Counted from the stretch's first letter, positions 1 through 5,784 are shown. The stretch: DNA of 6,088 bases from DATJZH01 sp035499215 (GCA_035499215.1 DATJZH010000104.1:1-6088), one strand, 5' to 3'. Notes: generated from the letters alone by a model not told the origin. A program made the numbers and translations.

Positions 1-345
1 CAGGCCGGCCGGGACATCCGGCGTCCCCGGGCTGATGTCAAAGACGATCCAGTAGACGTACGGGGAAATGGGCGCAGCGGAGTCGTCCACCACCAGTGCG
101 AAGGAACTGGTGCCCGGCGGGGCGCCCGACCAGTAGAGCGGTGGGCTGATGCCGGCCCCGTGACAGGTGAACATGCGGGGGATGATGTCATCGAAAACCG
201 GGCTGGTGACCGTCATCACCTGCGGCGCGTCAGGTTGCAGCACCTTCGGGCCGCCTACCAGCCCGCACCCGCTGACCAGGCATGCCATGGCGGCGGCAGC
301 CGCGGCGCGCGCCGATCTCCTCGCCGCGCGGGTACCCCCGAGCAC
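1..345 (-). CDS. PEBP-family (YbhB/YbcL, Raf-kinase-inhibitor-like) lipoprotein, 3' part missing
   Basis: The window holds the first 115 codons; the rest lies beyond position 1. I start at the GTG at 345 because an AAGGG ribosome-binding site (358-354) sits 8 bases upstream. An in-frame GTG at 354 overlaps that site. The N-terminus is a lipoprotein signal: arginines at residues 6-13, an alanine-rich core, then the lipobox LVSGC with the lipidated Cys at residue 27. The mature part carries the PEBP fold signature: TSPVF near residue 48, SPPLYWSG at 68-74, PPGTSSFALVVDD at 76-88 and YWIVFDI at 98-104. In the canonical family the ligand pocket includes DPDAP and an HW pair. Here these read DSAAP (88-92) and YW (98-99), so pocket residues differ. 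The protein should be anchored outside the membrane. Ligand and role are unknown; phosphate or lipid headgroup binding is the family idea. It is transcribed away from the repeat-bearing region upstream. Confidence 0.9.
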   Translation of the reverse strand, partial: MLGGTRAARRSARAAAAAAMACLVSGCGLVGGPKVLQPDAPQVMTVTSPVFDDIIPRMFTCHGAGISPPLYWSGAPPGTSSFALVVDDSAAPISPYVYWIVFDISPGTPDVPAGL

Positions 346-353
346 TTGCTTCA

Positions 354-358
354 CCCTT
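354..358 (-). promoter_or_regulatory. Ribosome-binding site of the PEBP lipoprotein
   Basis: AAGGG reads on the minus strand with an 8-base gap to the GTG at 345. It favours that codon over the in-frame GTG at 354, which overlaps the site, and over the ATG at 288, which would remove the charged start of the signal peptide. Confidence 0.5.
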
Positions 359-492
359 GCCTGTCATATTGTCCGGCGCCCGGCTGCCTGACATCATCTC
401 GTCCCGGCCCGCTGCGCTGGCTGCTGAATCCTACGCTTAGCATGCCTGCCGGCAGCTGCAAGCGGCCACTGTTCGGCGCGGGCCCTGAGACG

Positions 493-520
493 AGCGTCGA
501 TCGTTTCCTGGCCTTGTCAA
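493..520 (-). promoter_or_regulatory. Weak candidate promoter for the PEBP lipoprotein
   Basis: A perfect TTGACA (-35 type) reads on the minus strand at 520-515, inside a short AT-richer patch. Sixteen bases on lies GACGCT (498-493), which keeps only the A and the final T of a -10 box. Two other weak -10-like boxes lie nearer the gene, at 433-428 (TAGGAT) and 371-366 (CAATAT). The start site is therefore uncertain. The 42-bp repeats begin just upstream of the TTGACA, at the place where a regulator could act. Confidence 0.25.
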
Positions 521-531
521 TAAACACCTAC

Positions 532-658
532 CTCCGGGCTGCACCCGGGTGCGGCCTGCGGACAGTGCTGTCAACTCCGGGCTGCACCAGCCGCGGCCTG
601 CGGACAGAACTGTCATCTCCGGGCTGCACAGCCGCGGCGCGCGGGCACAGCTGTCAGG
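532..658. repeat. Three tandem ~42-bp direct repeats with embedded ACAG/CTGT dyads
   Basis: Copies run at 532-574 (43 bp), 575-616 (42 bp) and 617-658 (42 bp). Each opens with CTCCGGGCTGCAC, passes through a GC-rich core (GCGGCCTGCGG in the first two) and ends in a dyad followed by the hexamer CTGTCA. The dyads are GACAGTGCTGTC (561-572), GACAGAACTGTC (603-614) and the shorter ACAGCTGT (647-654). Dyad centres lie at 566.5, 608.5 and 650.5, exactly 42 bp apart, which is about four helical turns. The copies differ by substitutions and small indels, yet dyad symmetry is kept even where the central bases change. The array starts 187 bp upstream of the lipoprotein start codon. It could be a set of operators, or a drifting tandem duplication that forms small RNA hairpins. 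Confidence 0.8.
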
Positions 659-702
659 ACCAGCCGGGCGCGGCGGGGCCAGTCCTGGAGGCGGCCGCCG
701 GC

Positions 703-719
703 CTGGCAGGGCCTGTCAG
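703..719. repeat. Imperfect dyad CTGGCAG-GGC-CTGTCAG
   Basis: Seven-base arms match at 6 of 7 positions around a 3-base spacer. The right arm repeats the CTGTCA hexamer of the 42-bp repeats. Its centre is about 60 bp from the third repeat dyad, so it is not in the 42-bp register. It may be a fourth, diverged site or chance in GC-rich DNA. Confidence 0.35.
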
Positions 720-733
720 CACGACGGCTGCGG

Positions 734-754
734 GGCGTCGCTGGCCGACACGCC
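734..754 (-). terminator. Weak hairpin after sepH, possible terminator
   Basis: On the minus strand, GGCGTGTCG pairs with CGACGCC around a 5-base loop, giving 7 pairs with a 2-base bulge, 27-47 bases after the sepH stop. There is no T tract. Position suits a terminator but the stem is modest. Confidence 0.25.
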
Positions 755-780
755 GCGCTGGCGATACGTCGGTTCGCGGC

Positions 781-1797
781 TCAGTCGGGCTGTCGCGAGT
801 TGCCGAACATTATCTCGTCCCAGGAGGGTACCGATGACCGCCTGGACCGGCCGCCCATGGCCTTGCGCGCTGAGCGCGACGGCACCGACGGCTCGTCCGC
901 CGGCTCCCGCGACTCCTGCCCTGGATCGTGCTCCGGGGGGGCGGCCGGGCGCTCGGCCGGAGGCGTGGCCACGGCGGGCGCAATCGCCGGACCGCGGGAC
1001 GATCCGGGCGGATGGGCAGCCGGTGATGCGGACCTGGCAGTAGTGCTCGGGGCCGCTGAGGGCGGGGGAGGCTGAGTGCCGTCGGCCGCGCTGAGGGCCG
1101 GCCGCCAGCCCTGATCGGCGTGCGGCTCAGGGTGACGGTCAGGCTGTCCAAGCCGGGAGCCGATCGGCGTCACGGTCGCGCTGGCCGGGCCCCGCGCGCC
1201 GGTGCGCGGCGCCGGCCATTCGGTTTCCGGCAGCAACAGCCGCATTGCCTGATCATCGGCGGGCGAGACGTGCCTGCGCCGCGGGTCGAAGACCCACTCG
1301 GCGTGCTGCGGCCGGCCGGCGATCGCGAAATGCAGCTGAACCTGCCAGTTCCCGTCAGCGCGCTTCCTGGAGTCCCAGCTCACCTCGTCAGTGCTGGCCC
1401 CGGCATCGGCAAGCCGCTCGGCGATGATGTCGCCGAGCCGCGGCCCCGGCCCAGAGTCACCGTGGCTGCGAACCGTAACCCGCTGAGCCTCCTGAGCCCG
1501 GAACTCTCTCTCCGCCAGCACGGGACCCTCGAATCTGCGGACTCGCTCCAGCGGAATTCCCGCTGCGTCGGCGATCTCATCGGCGGTCTCTCCGGCTCGG
1601 ATACGATCCTGGATCTCCTTGGGTCGCAACGGATTCTCCACTTCGATCTCGTACTGGGCAAGCCGCGAGAACTGACCTCGCGCTACGGTCCTGAGCCGGT
1701 CGTCGATGGTCAGGGAAAACCGCTTGCCCAGTCCTGGGACGGCGAGGATCGCATAACTACCGTCCTCGCTCACCGCGACGAGGCGCAGGTCCTGCAT
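781..1797 (-). CDS. sepH: Septation protein SepH (DUF3071), activator of FtsZ assembly
   Basis: The product is 338 residues, close to the size of characterised SepH proteins. SepH is an actinobacterial division protein that binds FtsZ and promotes its assembly at septa. The conserved N-terminal DUF3071 domain starts MQDLRLVAVSEDGSYAIL and runs to about residue 190. It includes a helix-turn-helix-like segment at about 60-95 (IRAGETADEIADAAGIPLER at its centre) that in the family belongs to the FtsZ-acting domain. Residues ~195-317 are a Pro/Ala/Ser-rich, probably disordered linker. The extreme C-terminus has the second family motif, SVPSWDEIMFG (322-332), which confirms an intact reading frame. 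I chose the ATG at 1797 because the family homology begins there and AAAGGA (1808-1803) precedes it by 5 bases; the frame stays open upstream but looks non-coding. The gene is divergent from the MMPL transporter, and its leader contains two hairpins. Confidence 0.95.
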   Translation of the reverse strand: MQDLRLVAVSEDGSYAILAVPGLGKRFSLTIDDRLRTVARGQFSRLAQYEIEVENPLRPKEIQDRIRAGETADEIADAAGIPLERVRRFEGPVLAEREFRAQEAQRVTVRSHGDSGPGPRLGDIIAERLADAGASTDEVSWDSRKRADGNWQVQLHFAIAGRPQHAEWVFDPRRRHVSPADDQAMRLLLPETEWPAPRTGARGPASATVTPIGSRLGQPDRHPEPHADQGWRPALSAADGTQPPPPSAAPSTTARSASPAAHPPGSSRGPAIAPAVATPPAERPAAPPEHDPGQESREPADEPSVPSRSARKAMGGRSRRSSVPSWDEIMFGNSRQPD

Positions 1798-1802
1798 CGG
1801 CG

Positions 1803-1808
1803 TCCTTT
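1803..1808 (-). promoter_or_regulatory. Ribosome-binding site of sepH
   Basis: AAAGGA reads on the minus strand, 5 bases before the ATG at 1797. It fixes the sepH start there rather than at any upstream codon of the open frame that extends to 2217. Confidence 0.6.
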
Positions 1809-1825
1809 CCGCGCTGCCCGGCCGC

Positions 1826-1854
1826 GCAGGGGCGAGGCTCGGGACCGCCCCTGC
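1826..1854 (-). promoter_or_regulatory. Perfect 9-bp inverted repeat in the sepH leader
   Basis: GCAGGGGCG (1826-1834) and CGCCCCTGC (1846-1854) are perfect complements around an 11-base loop. The element lies 29-57 bases before the sepH start codon and does not cover its ribosome-binding site. It could be an operator or an mRNA leader hairpin. Confidence 0.45.
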
Positions 1855-1861
1855 ATGAGTT

Positions 1862-1889
1862 TGCTGGCCCGGGGCCGTCCTGGCCAGCA
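1862..1889 (-). promoter_or_regulatory. Perfect 8-bp inverted repeat, second sepH leader hairpin
   Basis: TGCTGGCC (1862-1869) and GGCCAGCA (1882-1889) pair around a 12-base loop. Only 7 bases separate it from the hairpin at 1826-1854, and the two have nearly the same overall size (28 and 29 bases). The arm sequences are unrelated, so the similarity is in geometry only. Confidence 0.4.
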
Positions 1890-2062
1890 CCACTGTCGGC
1901 ATGTCCCGGCAAACCTGGTGCAAATTCCGGAGCCGCCGGCCGGCCCGGCTCGCAGCCGGCGCTGACCGGCAGCGTATGCACGGTCGGCTCCTCGGGTGCG
2001 CAGAACTCCGATAATCACCAGGTCTGGGCCGCCGCACCGCAGTGCGAGCCCGACGCTCCCGC

Positions 2063-2152
2063 ATGGTACGCCGGTCAAACGCGTACCTGCTGACCATCGT
2101 CGCGCTGCTTGCACCGGCCGGCGCACCGCCGGCGGCATGGGCCGCAAGCTGA
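2063..2152 (+). CDS. Possible 29-residue small ORF resembling a lone signal peptide
   Basis: The frame reads MVRRSNAYLLTIVALLAPAG and then APPAAWAAS before a TGA. It has arginines at residues 3-4, a hydrophobic core at about 8-18 and an Ala-X-Ala-like end (AWA, 25-27), which is the layout of an exported signal peptide. No mature protein follows. The frame opens at 2015, and an in-frame GTG at 2042 would add seven mostly basic residues. No good ribosome-binding site precedes either start. It may be a small membrane or secreted peptide, the stub of a decayed secreted protein gene, or chance in GC-rich DNA. It lies 100 bases before the transporter start on the same strand, so it could also act as a leader ORF. 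I do not recognise it. Confidence 0.25.
   Translation: MVRRSNAYLLTIVALLAPAGAPPAAWAAS
2065..2087. promoter_or_regulatory. Dyad GGTACGC-N9-GCGTACC, candidate operator
   Basis: The 7-bp arms are perfect complements (2065-2071 and 2081-2087) around 9 bases, a 23-bp element that would suit a dimeric repressor. It lies 166-188 bases upstream of the transporter start and overlaps the small open frame at 2063-2152. No regulator gene lies in the window. Confidence 0.35.
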
Positions 2153-2239
2153 TCTGCGGCCTCGGGCCGGCCAGCGCGCGAGCGCCGCCGACCGCCCCTG
2201 GCTGGCAAGGCGTTCACGACGTGCTGATGGCAATCACGT

Positions 2240-2245
2240 TAGGCT
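2240..2245 (+). promoter_or_regulatory. Candidate -10 box (TAGGCT) for a leaderless MMPL transcript
   Basis: TAGGCT fits the actinobacterial TANNNT -10 pattern. It ends 7 bases before the ATG at 2253, so transcription would begin at or next to the first base of the start codon. No convincing -35 stands 16-18 bases upstream. The only Shine-Dalgarno-like stretch, GGAG at 2247-2250, is just 2 bases from the ATG and too close to work well, which also fits leaderless translation. Confidence 0.35.
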
Positions 2246-2252
2246 CGGAGCC

Positions 2253-4700
2253 ATGCACGTCGACTCCATCTTCGGCGCCGTCGGGCGAGTCTGCGTCCGG
2301 TTCCGCTGGCTCGTCACGCTCTTCTGGATAGCGGCCGCGGTCGCCGCGGTGGCGCTGCTGCCCTCCCTGTCCAGCCTTACCCAGAGCAGCAACGCGAAGT
2401 TCCTGCCCGCGAGCGCGCCCAGCGAGAAGGCGGCGCAGCTGGCTGCGCCGTTCGGCACCGCGAACCTGGTTCCGGTGCCCGTGCTGGCCGCCCGAGCCGC
2501 AGGTCCGCTCTCCGCGGCCGACGTCGCCGCGCTGGCGGCGCTGCAGCCAAGACTGGCAACCGTGCCGACGGTCCAGCGGGTGGTGGACGTCGGCCGCTCC
2601 GCTGACGGCCATGCCGAGCAGCTCCTTGTGCTGGCCACGCAGGGCGGCGGGAACCCGAACCAGCAGCTGGACCTGGTCAGCGGGCTGCGCGCCAAGATCG
2701 CCCGTGCTGGCCTGCCGGCCGGGCTGCAGGTCCACCTGGCCGGTGACGTGGCTGTCGCCGTGGACCAGCAGAAGGCGACCGGCAACACCGGCAACAAGGT
2801 CCAGGATCTGTCGGCGATCTTCATCATCGTGCTGCTCGTGCTGATCTTCCGGTCGCTGACGCTCGCCATCACCACGATCCTGCCCGCCCTGTTCGCGGTG
2901 GCGATCTCCGGCCCGCTCGTCGCCGAGGCCGCGCGGCACGGCCTGCAGGTCTCCCCGCTGGCCCAGTACCTGATGATCGTGCTCGTCCTCGGCGCCGGGA
3001 CCGACTACGGCCTGTTCCTGGTATTCCGGGCCCGGGAGGAACTGCGCGCCGCGCAGCACGGGCGGGCGGGCGAGTACTACCCGGGCTCCAGCCGCCTGGG
3101 CGGCAGCCTGCTGCGTGACCTGGCCGGAGCGCGCCCCCCGGCCAGGCAGGCACTGGTCAGGTCGGTCACCAGGGTCGGCGAGACGATCACCTTCTCGGCA
3201 GCCACCGTCATCGCGGCCGTGCTGACCCTGCTGGTGGCCAGCTTCCCGTTCTACTCCAACCTGGGCGTGCCCTTCGCGATCGCCATCGGCGTCACCTTGC
3301 TGGCCGGCCTGACGCTGCTGCCTGCCCTGCTGTCAATCCGGCTGTCGCTGCTTGCGATGAAAAGATCGGCCTTCAAGGCGATGTTCGGCAAGCCCAAACT
3401 GCTGCCCTGGGACATCCAGGGCACGGGCAAGCCCGGCGTGTGGGGCCGCGTGGCGGGCAGCATCGTGCGTCGCCCCGCGCTGACCCTCATCGTCGGCGTG
3501 GTCGTCTTCGGCGCGCTCGCCCTCGGCGGCCTGGCCTATGTCAGCTCCGGATTCGGCGGCAACACCACGGCGCCGGCGGGCAGCGACTCCGCGGCCGGCA
3601 ACGCGCTGCTGGCCAGGCACTTTCCCCAGTCGGCGGCGAACCCCACCAGCCTGATCTTCCGGTTCAGCCAGCCGGTCTGGACCGACCCGGCGGTGCTGGC
3701 CAAGGCCACCAGACAGCTGCAGGGGGCCAGGGTCTTCACCCAGGTCGTCGGGCCGCTGAACCCGGTAGGCCCGATGCTGCCGCCAGCCGGTTACGCGACG
3801 CTGCATGCCCTGCTCGGCCCGGCGAAGAGCCTGCCGCCGACGCCGCCGCCGGGCAGCAAGGTGCCGCTGGCAGGCTACGAGGTCTACCGGGCGACCGGGA
3901 ACTACGTCAGCCCGGACGGCCGCACCGTGCAGTTCTCGGCCGGCCTGCGGGCCGGCGACCCGGCCACCACCCCGGCGCTGGACGCGGTCCCGGCCGTCCG
4001 CGCCGAGGTCAGCAAGGTCGCCGCGGCCGCCGGGGCCAGCGCCCACGGTGTCGGCGGCGAGGCACCGGCCCTCTACGACATCAGCGCGGTCTCCAACAGC
4101 GACCTGAAAAAGGTCATCCCGATCGCGATCCTCGCCATCGGCCTCCTGCTCGCCCTGGTGCTGCGCAGCCTGGTGGCGCCGCTCTACCTGATCGCCTCGG
4201 TGGGGCTGTCTTACCTGGCGGCGCTCGGCCTGTCGGTCCTGCTGTTCATCAAGATCGGCGGGCAGGACGGCCTGGTGTTCTTCCTGCCTTTCCTGATGTT
4301 CATCTTCCTGCTGGCCCTCGGCGAGGACTACAACATCCTGGTGATGACGCGGATCAGGGAGGAAGCGCATAAGCTGCCGCTGCGCCAGGCGGTCACCCGC
4401 GCGATCGGCGTGACCGGGACCACCGTCACCTCGGCCGGCCTCGTGCTGGCCGGCACGTTCGTCGTCTTCGGCATCGTGGCGGGCAGCGGGGCCGGTGGCA
4501 GCCAGTTCCGCGACATCGCCATCGGCCTGGCGCTCGGCATCCTGATGGACACGTTCCTGGTGCGCACGCTGCTGGTGCCCTCGACCGTGGTGCTGCTCGG
4601 CAAGTGGAACTGGTGGCCGAGCCGGATCACCATCGACCGGCCGGAGGGCAGCCAGCCTGCCGCCAGCAGCCCGGTGACGCCGCAGCCTGAACTGCGCTGA
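2253..4700 (+). CDS. MMPL-family RND transporter
   Basis: The 815-residue membrane protein has the two-fold layout of MMPL permeases, which export lipids or drugs using the proton gradient. One membrane helix (about 19-38) is followed by an external porter domain (~40-183), then five helices (~187-206, 207-226, 238-258, 311-333, 338-362). The second half has a helix at ~409-430, a second porter domain (~431-617) and five more helices (~619-638, 640-662, 673-698, 722-745, 753-783). The Asp-Tyr proton-relay pairs are present: GAGTDYGLFL (D251-Y252) and GEDYNILVM (D692-Y693). The end MDTFLVRTLLVP...WNWWPS is the family's usual C-terminal signature. The tail is short, without the long cytosolic domain of MmpL3. 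I chose the ATG at 2253 because coding character begins there; the frame upstream is intergenic. Substrate is unknown. The glycosyltransferase 10 bases downstream suggests a glycosylated surface lipid or polymer. Confidence 0.95.
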   Translation: MHVDSIFGAVGRVCVRFRWLVTLFWIAAAVAAVALLPSLSSLTQSSNAKFLPASAPSEKAAQLAAPFGTANLVPVPVLAARAAGPLSAADVAALAALQPRLATVPTVQRVVDVGRSADGHAEQLLVLATQGGGNPNQQLDLVSGLRAKIARAGLPAGLQVHLAGDVAVAVDQQKATGNTGNKVQDLSAIFIIVLLVLIFRSLTLAITTILPALFAVAISGPLVAEAARHGLQVSPLAQYLMIVLVLGAGTDYGLFLVFRAREELRAAQHGRAGEYYPGSSRLGGSLLRDLAGARPPARQALVRSVTRVGETITFSAATVIAAVLTLLVASFPFYSNLGVPFAIAIGVTLLAGLTLLPALLSIRLSLLAMKRSAFKAMFGKPKLLPWDIQGTGKPGVWGRVAGSIVRRPALTLIVGVVVFGALALGGLAYVSSGFGGNTTAPAGSDSAAGNALLARHFPQSAANPTSLIFRFSQPVWTDPAVLAKATRQLQGARVFTQVVGPLNPVGPMLPPAGYATLHALLGPAKSLPPTPPPGSKVPLAGYEVYRATGNYVSPDGRTVQFSAGLRAGDPATTPALDAVPAVRAEVSKVAAAAGASAHGVGGEAPALYDISAVSNSDLKKVIPIAILAIGLLLALVLRSLVAPLYLIASVGLSYLAALGLSVLLFIKIGGQDGLVFFLPFLMFIFLLALGEDYNILVMTRIREEAHKLPLRQAVTRAIGVTGTTVTSAGLVLAGTFVVFGIVAGSGAGGSQFRDIAIGLALGILMDTFLVRTLLVPSTVVLLGKWNWWPSRITIDRPEGSQPAASSPVTPQPELR

Positions 4701-4710
4701 CGGCCCGCAA

Positions 4711-5784
4711 TTGGAGCCGGCCGCGCCGCGGATCAGCGTAGTGCTGCCCGCCTACGGCGTGCAGGAGTACCTGCCCGAGTGCCTTGACTCGATCCTGCGC
4801 CAGGCCGGGGACGAGCTCGAGGTCATTGCGGTCGACGACGCCTCGCCCGATGGCAGCGGCGAGATCCTGGACGCCGCGGCCCGCCGGGACCCGCGGGTGC
4901 GCGTGGTACACCTGGGCCGCGCCGGCGGCCCGGGCAACGCGCGCAACGTCGGCCTGCAGCTGGCGGCGGGCGACTATGTCTGGTTCATCGACGGCGATGA
5001 CCTCGCTGCCGAGGGCGCGGTCAAGGCGATCACCCAGCGGCTCGCCGAGGACCTCCCTGATGTGCTGCTGATCGACTACGAGGAGCTCTACCCGGATGGC
5101 CGCTCGGCGGCCAGCCCGGGCGCTGAGCTGCTGCGCGGCACGCCAGCTGGTGTCTTCACGCTCGGCCAGCAGCCGCAGGTGATCCAGCTGACCATGACGT
5201 GCTGGAGCAAGGTGATCAGCCGCAGCTTCCTGCTGGAGCTCGGCGCCGCGTTCCCGCCGGGAATCCACGAGGACGTGCCGGTGACCTGCGCGGTGCTGCT
5301 GGCGGCGGTCCGGATCAGCGCGCTGGACCGAGTTTGCTACCGCTACCGCCGCTTTCGGCGCGGGTCCTTCATGGTGACCACCAGCACCGACCACTTCGCC
5401 ATTTTCGCTGCCTACCGCAAGGTGCTCGATTCCCTGCCGAAACGGCAGGCCGGCCCCGGTGTCCCCGTCACGGCGAGCGTGCGGGCGGCACTGTTCGACC
5501 GGGCGATCTGGCACTACACCACGGTGGCGCAGACCGGCGGCATCGGGATCGGGCCTGTCGGCCGCAGCGGGCTGGTCCCGCGCCGTGCGCGCAGGCGCTT
5601 CTTCGAGCGCATGCATGCGGACTTCGTGCGCTACCTGCCGCCCGGCTATCGGTACCCGCCGGGAGCCCGCGGGGCGAAGTTCCGCCTGATCGAGCGTGAC
5701 GCCTACTGGACCTACGAGCTGCTCGAACCGCTGAACAAGGTCCGGGTCGCGGTCGGCCGGCTCGCAGGCCGGCGGCCCCGGTGA
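4711..5784 (+). CDS. Family 2 glycosyltransferase (GT-A fold), wall-polymer type
   Basis: The 357-residue protein transfers a sugar from a nucleotide-sugar donor, probably at the inner membrane face. GT2 motifs occur in order: ISVVLPAYGVQEYLPECLDS at 8-27, VDDASPDGS at 41-49, GGPGNARNVG at 72-81, the metal-binding DGDD at 94-97 and HED at 186-188, the usual acceptor/catalytic-base region. The later segment, RYRRFRRGSF (211-220), and the C-terminal part resemble the N-terminal half of actinobacterial bifunctional glycosyltransferase/CDP-glycerol glycerophosphotransferases. This gene stops where the second enzyme would begin. No membrane helix or signal peptide is evident. The TTG at 4711 is the only standard start before the first strand of the fold; the frame opens only at 4678, and a GTG at 4741 would cut into that strand. 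No Shine-Dalgarno sequence is visible, so translation is probably coupled to the transporter stop 10 bases upstream. Donor and acceptor are unknown. Confidence 0.9.
   Translation: MEPAAPRISVVLPAYGVQEYLPECLDSILRQAGDELEVIAVDDASPDGSGEILDAAARRDPRVRVVHLGRAGGPGNARNVGLQLAAGDYVWFIDGDDLAAEGAVKAITQRLAEDLPDVLLIDYEELYPDGRSAASPGAELLRGTPAGVFTLGQQPQVIQLTMTCWSKVISRSFLLELGAAFPPGIHEDVPVTCAVLLAAVRISALDRVCYRYRRFRRGSFMVTTSTDHFAIFAAYRKVLDSLPKRQAGPGVPVTASVRAALFDRAIWHYTTVAQTGGIGIGPVGRSGLVPRRARRRFFERMHADFVRYLPPGYRYPPGARGAKFRLIERDAYWTYELLEPLNKVRVAVGRLAGRRPR

Larger units (their letters stand above)
346..780. other. Intergenic region between sepH and the PEBP lipoprotein
   Basis: This 435-base stretch has no open frame with recognisable protein features on either strand. 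It holds the 42-bp repeats (532-658), a further dyad at 703-719, a weak hairpin at 734-754 just after the sepH stop, and the weak promoter elements of the lipoprotein gene. The hexamer CTGTCA occurs five times (361, 568, 610, 651, 713), three of them inside the repeats. Confidence 0.7.
1798..2252. other. Divergent intergenic region between sepH and the MMPL transporter
   Basis: This 455-base region must hold the start signals for both flanking genes. I can point to the sepH ribosome-binding site, the two leader hairpins (1826-1854, 1862-1889), the GGTACGC/GCGTACC dyad (2065-2087), a short signal-peptide-like open frame (2063-2152) and a -10 box next to the transporter start. An AT-richer patch around 2011-2020 could hold a minus-strand -10 (GATTAT, 2016-2011), but I found no matching -35. 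I saw no tRNA or other recognisable RNA gene. Confidence 0.6.

Noticed and set aside
532..658. Reading the 42-bp repeats as a CRISPR array.
   Set aside because: The copies are directly adjacent with no variable spacers between identical repeats, and no cas gene is visible.
160..837. Plus-strand open frame across the PEBP gene and the repeats.
   Set aside because: It is antisense to the PEBP gene and runs through the 42-bp repeats, whose length happens to be a multiple of three. The translation is Cys/Arg/Gly-rich without domains.
781..1075. Plus-strand and alternate minus-strand frames over the sepH linker as hidden small genes.
   Set aside because: The linker is Pro/Ala-rich and GC-rich, so all frames stay open. 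None has a ribosome-binding site with a recognisable product.
1120..1965. 281-codon plus-strand open frame antisense to sepH.
   Set aside because: It mirrors the strong third-position GC of sepH on the other strand and has no recognisable domain.
1798..2217. N-terminal extension of sepH, whose frame stays open to 2217 on the minus strand.
   Set aside because: SepH homology begins exactly at the ATG at 1797, which has its own ribosome-binding site. The upstream translation is Arg/Ala/Pro-rich without family features, as expected from GC-rich non-coding DNA.
2109..2252. N-terminal extension of the MMPL transporter to an ATG at 2109.
   Set aside because: The added 48 residues are basic, low-complexity and unlike any MMPL N-terminus. 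The usual short cytosolic start before helix 1 is given by the ATG at 2253.
2214..3059. 281-codon minus-strand open frame antisense to the transporter.
   Set aside because: Gln/Arg/Gly-rich shadow of a real, fully conserved transporter frame.
3333..4370. 345-codon minus-strand open frame inside the transporter.
   Set aside because: Asp/Arg/Gln-rich antisense shadow. The sense strand encodes the second porter domain and helices with intact motifs.
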